Part shown: piece by piece, positions 24,744-31,811 of the stretch | How positions within the stretch are numbered: position 1 is the stretch's first letter | How the letters are laid out: the number at the start of each line of letters is the position of its first letter | Assembly: GCA_035541415.1 (NCBI GenBank) | Contig: DATKNI010000021.1 | Location: 18,303 to 82,302, forward strand | Source: JAKAGE01 sp035541415 | GTDB lineage: Bacteria; Patescibacteriota; Minisyncoccia; UBA6257; 2-01-FULL-56-20 | Direction of reading: 5' to 3' | Length of the DNA stretch: 64,000 bases | The notes under the pieces: model-generated | Database searches by the model: none | Seen by the model: the letters and a program-made list of their open reading frames with translations, nothing else | What the model was told of the DNA's origin: nothing | Made by a program: the position numbers and the translations under genes

Positions 24744-25067
24744 ATGACCATCGATGAATTTCAGAAATCCGATTTGCGCGTCGCCAAAGTAAAAACCGCG
24801 GAGCGCGTTGAAGGGTCGGAAAAATTATTAAAACTTCAGCTTGACCTTGGCGCAGACGGCGAGCGCCAGATTTTGTCCGGCATCGCAAAGCAATATGCTC
24901 CGGAAGATTTGATTGGGAAAAATGTGGTGATCATTGCAAACCTTGATCCGCGCATGATGATGGGAATGGAAAGCCAGGGCATGCTTCTCGCCGCGCATGG
25001 CGAAGGGGGAGCGCCGGTCATCGTCGTGCCGGCGGCTGATGTCCCGCCGGGCTCAAAAATCTCGTAG
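24744..25067 (+). CDS. tRNA-binding OB-fold protein (MetRS beta / CsaA-like)
   Basis: A 107-aa stand-alone tRNA-binding domain of the kind fused to the C-terminus of many methionyl-tRNA synthetases. Hallmarks are FQKSDLRVAKVKTAERVEGSEKLLKLQLDLG split over the first 35 residues, RQILSGIAKQY, GKNVVIIANL, and GMESQGMLLAA. It may act in trans with a MetRS lacking this domain, or as a CsaA-like chaperone; the sequence does not separate these. A TATCGT box lies 7 nt before the ATG. Confidence 0.9.
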   Translation: MTIDEFQKSDLRVAKVKTAERVEGSEKLLKLQLDLGADGERQILSGIAKQYAPEDLIGKNVVIIANLDPRMMMGMESQGMLLAAHGEGGAPVIVVPAADVPPGSKIS

Positions 25068-25086
25068 GCATGCTATAATTACTCAC

Positions 25087-25581
25087 ATGAAAAAAACCAT
25101 TTTGGCAGTCGTGTTCATTATTGTTGCTGCGGGGCTTATCGGCCTCGGGACATGGTACAGCAGCCAGATTTCAACGCAAAGCCAGCAGGCGGCGGTCGAC
25201 CAAGGCTCTGCGGCTCAGCAAACCCAATCACAAGCCATGCAAAATCTTAAAATCGTTGATACGGTCGTTGGCACGGGCGTTGCGGCAAAAGCCGGGGACA
25301 CCGTGAACGTGCTCTACACGGGCAAGCTCGATGACGGAACCGTTTTTGACGCGTCGGCGAACCACGGGAACCAGCCGTTCTCGTTCACGCTTGGCGCAGG
25401 ACAGGTGATCCAAGGATGGGACCTCGGCATCGTCGGCATGAAAGTCGGCGGCACGCGCGAACTCACCATTCCGCCGGAACTCGCCTACGGTGATCGTTCG
25501 GTCGGCGGCGTGATTCCGGCAAACGCCACGCTCCACTTCACCGTGAAGCTGCTTTCGATCGGCACGAGCTCGGCGAAGTAG
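25087..25581 (+). CDS. FKBP-type peptidyl-prolyl cis-trans isomerase, membrane-anchored
   Basis: A 164-aa protein with an N-terminal membrane anchor or signal (ILAVVFIIVAAGLIGLGTWY), a Gln/Ser-rich linker, and one FKBP domain (about residues 60-163): GDTVNVLYTGKLDDGTVFDAS, FSFTLGAGQVIQGWDLGIVGM, GGTRELTIPPELAYGDR and IPANATLHFTVKLLSI. The key binding-pocket residues Tyr, Phe, Asp, Trp and Tyr are in place. Topology places the isomerase outside the membrane, where it can help fold SecA-exported proteins. TATAAT ends 7 nt before the ATG. Confidence 0.95.
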   Translation: MKKTILAVVFIIVAAGLIGLGTWYSSQISTQSQQAAVDQGSAAQQTQSQAMQNLKIVDTVVGTGVAAKAGDTVNVLYTGKLDDGTVFDASANHGNQPFSFTLGAGQVIQGWDLGIVGMKVGGTRELTIPPELAYGDRSVGGVIPANATLHFTVKLLSIGTSSAK

Positions 25582-25613
25582 TTTTTGGAGGAATAATTTT
25601 TAGAATAAAAAAA

Positions 25614-25669
25614 ACGAAGCACAAGCTTCGTCGACAAAAAAAGAATGAGGGGCACCGAGATGGTGCCCC
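25614..25669 (-). terminator. Two tandem hairpins ending minus-strand transcription
   Basis: GGGGCACC / GGTGCCCC (25649-25669), T-rich on both strands, and ACGAAGC / GCTTCGT (25614-25631), followed on the minus strand by eight T. The first also serves the plus-strand FKBP transcript. Confidence 0.8.
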
Positions 25670-25700
25670 TTTTCGTACTGCGCAGGGTTGCCTGCTGCAG

Positions 25701-25880
25701 CTACTGCGGAAGTGTGCGGCTCACTTGCGCAGTCATTGCGGGCGAGGCCGGCAAGTTGTTGAGAAATGCCGTCGCCTTGCCAAAGAGCGCGAGGAGGAAG
25801 ACCTCAAGCGCCCGAAGTACGTCGGGCATCAATACTGCCGCGACGATTACGAATGCCGCAAACGCGATTGCGCCACTCAT
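25701..25880 (-). CDS. Putative 59-aa small membrane protein
   Basis: A 59-residue ORF with one to two hydrophobic segments (MSGAIAFAAFVIVAAVLMP, VFLLALFGKATAFL) and a polar end. It lies in a transcription unit with a clear minus-strand promoter (TTGACA at 26064-26059, 18-nt spacer, TATGAT at 26040-26035) and double terminators after the stop. The leader is about 150 nt and contains a GCGCC / GGCGC hairpin. No good Shine-Dalgarno precedes the ATG, so the transcript could instead be a structured RNA. No family recognised. Confidence 0.45.
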   Translation of the reverse strand: MSGAIAFAAFVIVAAVLMPDVLRALEVFLLALFGKATAFLNNLPASPAMTAQVSRTLPQ

Positions 25881-26034
25881 AGGTGCGATGACCGGGAGGG
25901 GTTACTTTGAGCGGTAGACCTTTATGCCCAGCTGCGCGCCTATCTGGCGCGTCTTCCTCCCCGCGGGAAGGCCCGCATTTTAGCAGGCGTTCTCGAAGGG
26001 AGAAAGACGGATTGCTTTTATAAGGTGCCCGAAA

Positions 26035-26074
26035 ATCATAGCATATTGACATTCTTTTTGTCAAGATGTATAAT
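26035..26074. promoter_or_regulatory. Overlapping divergent sigma-70 promoters
   Basis: Plus strand: TTGACA (26046-26051), exactly 17 nt, TATAAT (26069-26074), a perfect consensus. Minus strand: TTGACA (26064-26059), 18 nt, TATGAT (26040-26035). The two -35 boxes form an inverted repeat, so polymerases compete for the site and the two transcripts may be oppositely regulated. Confidence 0.8.
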
Positions 26075-26080
26075 ATGCGC

Positions 26081-26155
26081 AGTTGAGCGATACGGCTATG
26101 AGCTCATTTGAACAGCAATTTGGCCCTGGCCGCCCTTCAAAAAAGGGCGGTTTTT
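26081..26155 (+). ncRNA. Putative small RNA, about 75 nt, from a consensus promoter
   Basis: The perfect promoter above is followed 75 nt later by an intrinsic terminator, stem CCGCCCTT / AAGGGCGG (26130-26150) with TTTTT. No ORF of useful length lies between. A GAGC / GCTC helix (26085-26088 with 26102-26105) can form near the 5' end. The response regulator begins 43 nt beyond the terminator with its own -10 box, so this is a separate unit. No known RNA family recognised. Confidence 0.65.
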
Positions 26156-26197
26156 CATTTAATAATTTTTTAATCTCCGTCTGTTATGATTGAACCC

Positions 26198-26869
26198 ATG
26201 CGAGCACTTTTGGTCGAAGACGAGCCCAAAATGGCCCATTTTATTTTGGAAGGATTGCGATCCGACCATTTTGCGGTTGATTGGACAGACAACGCCGAAA
26301 AGGCGCTCTTTTGGGCAAAAACCAATCCGTACGATGTCGGCGTTATCGATATCAATCTCGGCAAAGGCGGCAATGGCATCGATATCTGCAAAGCCATCCG
26401 TGCCAAAGGAAAGACGTTCCCCGTCATCATGCTTTCGGTCATCAGCGATACGGCAACGAAAGTCGAGGCGTTAAACAGCGGCGCCGACGATTATCTCACG
26501 AAGCCGTTCGCCATCATGGAGCTCATCGCCCGCGTCCGCGCGCTCCTGCGGCGCGAAAAACATATCGTGGGACCCGTGATTACCATCGCCGACCTTGAGC
26601 TCGACAGTCTTGCTCATACCGTAAGGCGGAACGGGAAGTCCATCGACCTCAACAAGAAAGAGTTCGCGCTTCTCGAATATCTTATGCGGAACCAAGGCAC
26701 CACGCTCACGCGCACGATGATATTGGAACACGTGTGGGATATAAACGCAGATCCCTTCACGAACACCGTCGACGTGCACATCCGATTTCTTCGCGGCAAG
26801 ATCGACGAGGGACGCAAAAAGAAATTGCTAAAGACCGTGCACGGCTATGGATACAAGATCGAAGAATAG
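26198..26869 (+). CDS. OmpR-family response regulator, orphan
   Basis: A 223-aa two-domain regulator. The receiver domain (1-118) has the acidic pocket (VEDEP), the phosphoacceptor Asp51 in VGVIDINLGKG, a Thr/Ser position (MLSVIS) and the Lys in DDYLTKPF. The C-terminal winged helix (about 128-222) is of the OmpR/PhoB type (NKKEFALLEYLMRN, FTNTVDVHIRFLRGKID, VHGYGYKIEE). No histidine kinase gene is adjacent, which is notable. The start at 26198 is chosen over the in-frame ATG at 26186 because the TATGAT -10 box (26185-26190) overlaps the latter; 7 nt separate the box from the ATG. Confidence 0.93.
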   Translation: MRALLVEDEPKMAHFILEGLRSDHFAVDWTDNAEKALFWAKTNPYDVGVIDINLGKGGNGIDICKAIRAKGKTFPVIMLSVISDTATKVEALNSGADDYLTKPFAIMELIARVRALLRREKHIVGPVITIADLELDSLAHTVRRNGKSIDLNKKEFALLEYLMRNQGTTLTRTMILEHVWDINADPFTNTVDVHIRFLRGKIDEGRKKKLLKTVHGYGYKIEE

Positions 26870-26886
26870 GGTAGTATTAAGGTTAT

Positions 26887-29316
26887 ATGGCTCACAAGCA
26901 TTCCGTTCCCACTATCTTTGTGGTCCTCGGCGCGACCGGGGATTTGATGGCAAAAAAAATAATACCGGCGCTGTTCCACCTTTACGAAAAGAAAGAGCTG
27001 CCTTCGAATTTCAAATTCGTCGGCGTCTCGCGCCGTGATTGGAACGACGACGATCTGCGCCGGCACATCGAAGCGATTTTAAGCGTCAAAGTCCCGCACG
27101 CATCGCGCGCTTCAATCGAGGGCTTTCTTGAACTCGCCATCTATCACAAGCTTGTTTTTGATTCGCGCGACGACTACATCGGATTGAAAGACGCGCTGCG
27201 GCGCATCGACGACGAGAAAGGCATGTGCTCGAACAAGCTCATGTATCTTTCCGTCCCGCCGCAATTTTATCCGGAGATTTTGGAGAACATGAAGCGCGCC
27301 GGCCTCCACGAGGAGTGCGCTCCGCAAGGACAAGGCGAAGGCTGGACGCGCATCGTGATTGAAAAGCCGTTTGGCAACGATGAAAAGAGCGCAAAATCCC
27401 TTGATGCGCTTCTCGCGCGGATTTTCCACGAAGACCAAATTTATCGCGTCGATCACTATCTCGCCAAAGAAACTTTCCAGAATATCCTGGCGTTCCGTTT
27501 TTATAACGATCTTTTTGAGGATGCGTGGGGCAATAGCCTGATCGAAACGGTATATTTGCGCGAACTCGAAAACGTCGGCGTCGAAGACCGCGGCTCATTT
27601 TATGATCCGCTCGGCGCCCTTCGCGACGTCGGCCAAAATCACATGCTGCAGATGGCGGCGCTTATCGCGATGGACCAGCCTGCGGGACTCACCGCCGACG
27701 CGATCCGCGCCAAGCGCGCCGAGATTTTGCAAAAGTTGCGGCCGCTTTCAAAAGACGAAATCGCGGCGCAGACCTTCCGCGCGCAATATGAAGGCTACCA
27801 TTCCATCAGGGGCGTGCGTCCGAACTCGCCGACGGAAACGTACTTCCGCGTGCGGTTCGGCATCGATCATCAGAACTGGCAGGGCGTGCAGTTCATTATG
27901 GAAGCCGGCAAACGCATCATCGACCCGCGCGAACATCGCGAGGTGACGGAAATCGAAGTGCTGTTCCGGCATCCGTCGCCATGCCTGTGTCCGCCGGGCA
28001 AGCATTATCGCGATCGCATCGTGTTCCGGCAGGATCCCAAAGAGGGGATCAGCATCCACTTCTGGGCCAAGAAGCCGGGATTCACGATGGAGATAGAAGA
28101 GCGCACGTTCGAGTTTGACATCAAAGGGCGCGAAGCGGGCGAAGAGCGGTCGCAGTACACGGAGGAATATGAAAAGCTCCTGCGCGATTGCATGGAGGGT
28201 GACCAGACGCTTTTCATTTCAAGCAAGGAAATTGCGGCAATGTGGCGCTTTGTCGATCCGATCGAAAAGGGCTGGCAGAAAGGGCTCGTTCCGTTGCGGC
28301 ACTATGTTCCCGACAGTTCGGCCGTGACGGTTGAGGCACAGGTGATCGACGAGCCAAAACCCGAATCAAAACTTGTTAAAGAAATTGCCGTGTTTGGCCT
28401 CGGTAAGATGGGCGCGAACGTTGCGCGACAGCTCGACGACAAAGGCTGGCGCGTGGTTGTTGCAAACCGATCGCCGGGTTTGGTTGATGCGCTCAAAAAA
28501 GAAGGATTCGAGGGGGTGTATACGATCCGCGAACTCACGAGCGCCGTGAAGGCGCCGCGCGTCATATGGATGATGATCACCGCCGGGCAGGGCATCGATG
28601 AATTTTTGTTCGGCACGAAAGGCACCGCCAAAAATCCCGGCCATGAAGGATTGGTGGACCATCTCCGCAAGGGCGACATCGTGATCGACGCGGCAAATTC
28701 CTTTTATGAAGATACGGTGCGCCGCGCAAAATTGCTCGCAAAGCGCGGCATCCGATTCATGGATGTCGGATTTTCCGGCGGACCGTCGGGCGCGCGCCAT
28801 GGCGGCTCGCTCATGATTGGCGGCGAAGAAAAATTATTCAACTATCTTGAGCCGCTCTTCAAGGATCTTTCCGTGCCGGGCGGCTACTCGCATTTCGGCG
28901 CGGCCGGGTCGGGGCATTTTGTGAAGATGGTGCACAATGGCATCGAGTACGGCATGATGCAGTCGCTCGCCGAAGGGTTTGCCCTCATGAAGAAGTCGCC
29001 CTTCAAACTCGACCTCCAGAAAATCGCAAATATCTACAACCGCGGCAGCGTGATCGAGTCGCGCCTCGTAGGTTGGCTCGAAGATGCTTTCCAGGTGTAT
29101 GGCAAAGAATTGAAGTCCGTTTCGGGCTCCGTCGCCTATACCGGCGAAGGCGAGTGGACCGTGAAAACCGGCAAAAAGCTCAACATGAAGCTTCCGGCCA
29201 TCGAAGATGCGTTCCGTTTTCGGGTCCGTTCCAAGCAAAAGCCGAGTTATATGGGAAAAATCTTGTCTGCATTGCGGAACCGTTTTGGCGGACACTCGAT
29301 TGATAACAAAAAATAA
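26887..29316 (+). CDS. zwf-gnd: Fused glucose-6-phosphate dehydrogenase / 6-phosphogluconate dehydrogenase
   Basis: One uninterrupted 809-codon frame holds both NADP-linked dehydrogenases of the oxidative pentose phosphate pathway. Residues 1 to about 485 are G6PD: nucleotide site VVLGATGDLMAKK, active-site RVDHYLAKE (about 188-195), VEDRGSFYDPLGALRDVGQN, and a normal C-terminal end. A linker (about 485-498, VIDEPKPESKLVKE) leads to 6PGDH (about 500-809): GLGKMGANVA, GFSGGPSGARHGGSLMIGG, and KMVHNGIEYGMMQ with the catalytic Lys and the family's HNGIEY. The second half is about 300 residues, the length of the short GntZ-type enzyme. No 6-phosphogluconolactonase gene is in the window. The fusion would couple two NADPH-producing steps. 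It starts 17 nt after the response regulator. Confidence 0.95.
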   Translation: MAHKHSVPTIFVVLGATGDLMAKKIIPALFHLYEKKELPSNFKFVGVSRRDWNDDDLRRHIEAILSVKVPHASRASIEGFLELAIYHKLVFDSRDDYIGLKDALRRIDDEKGMCSNKLMYLSVPPQFYPEILENMKRAGLHEECAPQGQGEGWTRIVIEKPFGNDEKSAKSLDALLARIFHEDQIYRVDHYLAKETFQNILAFRFYNDLFEDAWGNSLIETVYLRELENVGVEDRGSFYDPLGALRDVGQNHMLQMAALIAMDQPAGLTADAIRAKRAEILQKLRPLSKDEIAAQTFRAQYEGYHSIRGVRPNSPTETYFRVRFGIDHQNWQGVQFIMEAGKRIIDPREHREVTEIEVLFRHPSPCLCPPGKHYRDRIVFRQDPKEGISIHFWAKKPGFTMEIEERTFEFDIKGREAGEERSQYTEEYEKLLRDCMEGDQTLFISSKEIAAMWRFVDPIEKGWQKGLVPLRHYVPDSSAVTVEAQVIDEPKPESKLVKEIAVFGLGKMGANVARQLDDKGWRVVVANRSPGLVDALKKEGFEGVYTIRELTSAVKAPRVIWMMITAGQGIDEFLFGTKGTAKNPGHEGLVDHLRKGDIVIDAANSFYEDTVRRAKLLAKRGIRFMDVGFSGGPSGARHGGSLMIGGEEKLFNYLEPLFKDLSVPGGYSHFGAAGSGHFVKMVHNGIEYGMMQSLAEGFALMKKSPFKLDLQKIANIYNRGSVIESRLVGWLEDAFQVYGKELKSVSGSVAYTGEGEWTVKTGKKLNMKLPAIEDAFRFRVRSKQKPSYMGKILSALRNRFGGHSIDNKK

Positions 29317-29370
29317 AGAAGTTATCCCCAGAAATTGACAGGTTGTGCACCGCCGAATCCCTGTTTTTTC

Positions 29371-29397
29371 TTGACTTTTAAACAGACAATCTAGAAT
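29371..29397 (+). promoter_or_regulatory. Promoter of the 6S-like RNA
   Basis: TTGACT (29371-29376) and TAGAAT (29392-29397), spaced 15 nt, shorter than optimal. The predicted start is near 29404, at the beginning of the closing helix of the RNA. Confidence 0.6.
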
Positions 29398-29404
29398 GAA
29401 AATG

Positions 29405-29636
29405 TGGGTTCGTTCTCAACCTCACTGAGAACGGGGCAAAGGTTCCCGTCAAGCAATTCATTCATCCAGGTCCCGGAATATTGTATATCTGTGGATCTGC
29501 AATAAGGGACCATTGTTGATACCAAGCGGGACACCAGCCTCCAATGACTGCAGATTATGGGGCTGCAGACCGCAGGACGAACCCATCAGCTATTTTCCCG
29601 AGAGGTTCTGTTCGCGTTCCGGGACCTCTTCTTTTC
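29405..29636 (+). ncRNA. Structured RNA, 6S-like
   Basis: The region has no plausible ORF but folds as a long closed rod. TGGGTTCGT (29405-29413) pairs perfectly with ACGAACCCA (29577-29585), giving a closed unit of 181 nt, close to the length of 6S RNA (184 nt in E. coli). Inside it a terminal arm pairs GGTCCC with GGGACC (around 29468-29511) and ATATTG with CAATA, bounded by an unpaired bubble of about 18 and 14 nt. CTGCAG repeats form a small hairpin on the 3' side. An intrinsic terminator follows: AGAGGTTC / GGACCTCT (about 29600-29629) with TCTTTTCC. Identity as 6S RNA is inferred from shape only. Confidence 0.5.
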
Positions 29637-29683
29637 CTTCGACATCAGCTTTCTTTCAGCCATGAAACCTTATTATCACAACC

Positions 29684-30172
29684 ATGAAAGTCCGCGATGT
29701 CATGATACGCAACGTCATTACGCTATCGCCGAAAACAAGCTATGAGGAAGCGGCGCGGATTTTATACGGCAACCATATAAGCGGAGCTCCCGTCGTGAAT
29801 GAGCGGGGTACGATCGTCGGCATGATATCCGAGAAGGATCTCTTCCGCGCATTATATCCGACCTATGCCGAGTATTGCGCCGAGCCACAGGCATTTTATG
29901 ACTGGGAAGGCCGGGAGCATACCATTGAGCAGGTCCGCAGCCAGCCGATTGAGCGGTACATGTCTGAGCCGGCAGTTACCGTCGACGAGAGCGATCCGAT
30001 CCTCCGCGCCGGAGGTTTGATGCTTGCGCATAGTTTGCACCGTTTGCCGGTTACGCGGCATGGCGCGCTCGCGGGCATCGTCACGCGGGAAGCTATTTAC
30101 CAAACCATCCTTCAGCACCAGCTTTTTTCGCGATATCGAAAGGTCGCAACAGCAATACACCAGAATCTATGA
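29684..30172 (+). CDS. CBS-domain pair protein
   Basis: A 162-aa protein made of two CBS motifs (about residues 1-60: MKVRDVMIRNVITLSPKTS, GAPVVNERGTIVGMISEKDL; and about 90-150: VDESDPILRAGGLMLAHSLHRLPV, GALAGIVTREAIYQ). Such pairs sense adenine nucleotides or other ligands. A 30-residue insert with DWEGREHTIEQV lies between the motifs. It is translationally coupled to the next gene (ATGA at 30169-30172). Function not specified by neighbours. Confidence 0.9.
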   Translation: MKVRDVMIRNVITLSPKTSYEEAARILYGNHISGAPVVNERGTIVGMISEKDLFRALYPTYAEYCAEPQAFYDWEGREHTIEQVRSQPIERYMSEPAVTVDESDPILRAGGLMLAHSLHRLPVTRHGALAGIVTREAIYQTILQHQLFSRYRKVATAIHQNL

Positions 30173-30435
30173 ATGAAACCAAACGGACACTGATGCTTGT
30201 GGGGGTCGTTACGCACTATTATGCGCGCCCCGGGGCGGCCGTCGTTAGGTTCATCAGGAATGTGCCGCTCAAAACGCACATTTATTTCCATGGGAAAACG
30301 ACGAACTTTGAGGAGGACATTGACTCCCTCGAATATAATCGTTTCCCAACGGATCTCGCCAAAATGAATCACAACGTTGGCGTGAGCGTCACCGAGCGCG
30401 TGCGGAAAGGAGACCGGGTGTACACATTCGTATGA
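30169..30435 (+). CDS. EF-Tu domain 2-like small protein
   Basis: An 88-aa protein that resembles the stand-alone translation-factor beta-barrel domain (EF-Tu domain 2-like) also found at the end of U32 peptidases: VGVVTHYYARPGAAVVRFI, VPLKTHIYFHGKTTNFEEDIDSL, VGVSVTERVRKGDRVYTFV. Similar small proteins are annotated as translation elongation factor-like in Archaea and CPR. It overlaps the CBS gene by 4 nt; a terminator follows. A regulatory role in translation or RNA modification is conjecture. Confidence 0.75.
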   Translation: MNETKRTLMLVGVVTHYYARPGAAVVRFIRNVPLKTHIYFHGKTTNFEEDIDSLEYNRFPTDLAKMNHNVGVSVTERVRKGDRVYTFV

Positions 30436-30452
30436 GCGATTCCGCCGGATGA

Positions 30453-30478
30453 ACGGCCCGTGCGAGCGGGCCGTTTTT
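30453..30478 (+). terminator. Intrinsic terminator
   Basis: Stem ACGGCCCG / CGGGCCGT, 6-nt loop, then TTTTTG. It ends the CBS / EF-Tu-like transcript. Confidence 0.85.
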
Positions 30479-30524
30479 GCTGCCGCCGTCCGGGCTGGGG
30501 AAACAGAACGGGCGATGAATCGCG

Positions 30525-30530
30525 TATAAT
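30525..30530 (+). promoter_or_regulatory. TATAAT -10 box, leaderless start for 30537 gene
   Basis: Perfect TATAAT, exactly 6 nt before ATG 30537. Confidence 0.6.
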
Positions 30531-30536
30531 AGAGAT

Positions 30537-31508
30537 ATGCTTCCCGACGACATCAAAAATTATGCAAAGCAATTCGACTACGAGCCCCTGGTCGAAAACT
30601 CAAAAAAGCTGAAGAAATTCGGCAAATTTGTGGTTGCCGGGATGGGCGGGTCGCACCTCGGTGCGGATATTATCAAAACGTGGCATCCGGAACTCGATTT
30701 GGTGGTGTGGCACAACTACGGCCTGCCGAAACTTCATGAAAAAGATCTGAAGGATCGCTTGATTATTTTGAGTTCGTACTCGGGCAATACCGAAGAGACG
30801 ATCGACGCCTTGAACGCGGCAAAGGCAAAACGGTTGAACATGGCCGTCGTCGCCGCGCGCGGCAAGCTGATCAAGCTCGCGCAGAGTCTCAAAATCCCGT
30901 ATGTGCAGATGCCCGATTTTCACATGCAGCCGCGCATGGCGACGGGACTGAGCGTTAAGGCGTTGCTCGCCGTGATGGGGGAGAAGGCCTGGCTTTCGGA
31001 AGCCAAGGCGCTCGGCGCCATGCTCCAGCCGTCGCGCGAAGAATTGCGCGGGCGCGATCTCGCAAAACGGCTGCACGGCTCCGTGCCGATTATCTATGCG
31101 TCGGTTCCGAACGCCGCCCTCGCGCAGAATTGGAAGATAAAGCTCAATGAAACCGGAAAGGTTCCGGCGTTCTGGAATGTGGTTCCCGAAATGAATCACA
31201 ACGAGATGACGGGTTTCGATGCCAAGGGCAAAACGACGCCGCTTTCGCGCCATTTCCATTTTGTATTTTTGAAGGATCCCGACGACGACCGCCGCATCAT
31301 CAAGCGCATGAATGTGCTCGAGAAATTATTGCGCGACCGCGGCTTCAAGGCGGAAATCGTTTTGCTCCAAGGCAAGAACCCGATCCACAAAATTTTCAAC
31401 GCGCTCGTTCTCGGCGATTGGACCGCGTACCACAGCGGCAAATTGTACGGCATCGATCCCGAGGAGGTGCCGATGGTGGAAGAGTTCAAAAAAATGATTG
31501 CGCGATAA
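30537..31508 (+). CDS. Bifunctional phosphoglucose/phosphomannose isomerase (SIS family)
   Basis: A 323-aa sugar isomerase with two SIS domains. The first has VAGMGGSHLGADIIKTW and the phosphate-binding SYSGNTEETIDALNAA; the C-terminal part follows the archaeal/CPR PGI-PMI pattern, with PEMNHNEMTGFDAK containing the expected catalytic Glu and His. It interconverts glucose 6-phosphate, fructose 6-phosphate and mannose 6-phosphate and so supplies the substrate of the fused Zwf-Gnd enzyme 1.2 kb upstream. Mannose metabolism would also match the GH130 genes at 41-44.6 kb. Confidence 0.93.
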   Translation: MLPDDIKNYAKQFDYEPLVENSKKLKKFGKFVVAGMGGSHLGADIIKTWHPELDLVVWHNYGLPKLHEKDLKDRLIILSSYSGNTEETIDALNAAKAKRLNMAVVAARGKLIKLAQSLKIPYVQMPDFHMQPRMATGLSVKALLAVMGEKAWLSEAKALGAMLQPSREELRGRDLAKRLHGSVPIIYASVPNAALAQNWKIKLNETGKVPAFWNVVPEMNHNEMTGFDAKGKTTPLSRHFHFVFLKDPDDDRRIIKRMNVLEKLLRDRGFKAEIVLLQGKNPIHKIFNALVLGDWTAYHSGKLYGIDPEEVPMVEEFKKMIAR

Positions 31509-31509
31509 C

Positions 31510-31535
31510 AAAAAAGCCGCCATTACTTGGCGGCT
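31510..31535 (-). terminator. Intrinsic terminator of the 31551 gene
   Basis: Minus strand: AGCCGCC / GGCGGCT with a 7-nt loop followed by six T. Read from the minus strand it ends the small gene; it also lies just after the plus-strand isomerase. Confidence 0.8.
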
Positions 31536-31550
31536 CGTTGTGTTTGGGGC

Positions 31551-31730
31551 CTATGTTTTTGGGTGTCTCTGGTTCCGGAATTCGATAAACGAGATTCGAG
31601 GTTTTGCGGACGGGACGGTTGGGGGTTTTTCTTCCGGTTTTGGCGTTCTCCGTCTGTCGAGCAGCATGCCTACCGCAAAAACACTTCCGAAATACAGCGC
31701 AAGGATCAAGAGCGTTAGTGGATACTCCAT
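31551..31730 (-). CDS. Small single-span membrane protein, 59 aa
   Basis: A 59-aa protein with one N-terminal membrane helix (YPLTLLILALYFGSVFAVGML) followed by a basic and Pro-rich cytoplasmic tail (RRRTPKPEEKPP, then RISFIEFRNQRHPK). It has a strong Shine-Dalgarno (AGGAGG, 8-9 nt before the ATG), a promoter candidate (TTGGAC, 18 nt, TATCCT) and its own terminator. A 7-bp palindrome covers the -10 box and the Shine-Dalgarno. No family recognised. It is one of the monocistronic orphan genes. Confidence 0.7.
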   Translation of the reverse strand: MEYPLTLLILALYFGSVFAVGMLLDRRRTPKPEEKPPTVPSAKPRISFIEFRNQRHPKT

Positions 31731-31738
31731 GAAGCCCT

Positions 31739-31759
31739 CCTCCTATGGTTAGGATAGGA
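31739..31759 (-). promoter_or_regulatory. Palindrome over the -10 box and ribosome-binding site
   Basis: CTCCTAT, 7-nt spacer, ATAGGAG. It can be a protein operator in DNA; if transcription starts upstream, it would hide the AGGAGG sequence in RNA. Confidence 0.45.
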
Positions 31760-31797
31760 GATTATTGAAGGATCGTCCAACCGTTCCGACGACATGC

Positions 31798-31803
31798 TAT
31801 AAT
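31798..31803 (+). promoter_or_regulatory. TATAAT -10 box of the nuclease gene
   Basis: TATAAT with 8 nt to ATG 31812; a transcript with zero to two leader bases is expected. Confidence 0.5.
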
Positions 31804-31811
31804 GACCAAAC

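Noticed and set aside
25645..25917. 90-codon plus-strand frame between the FKBP and response regulator genes
   Set aside because: It starts inside a terminator hairpin, has shadow-like composition, and lies opposite a better-supported minus-strand unit.
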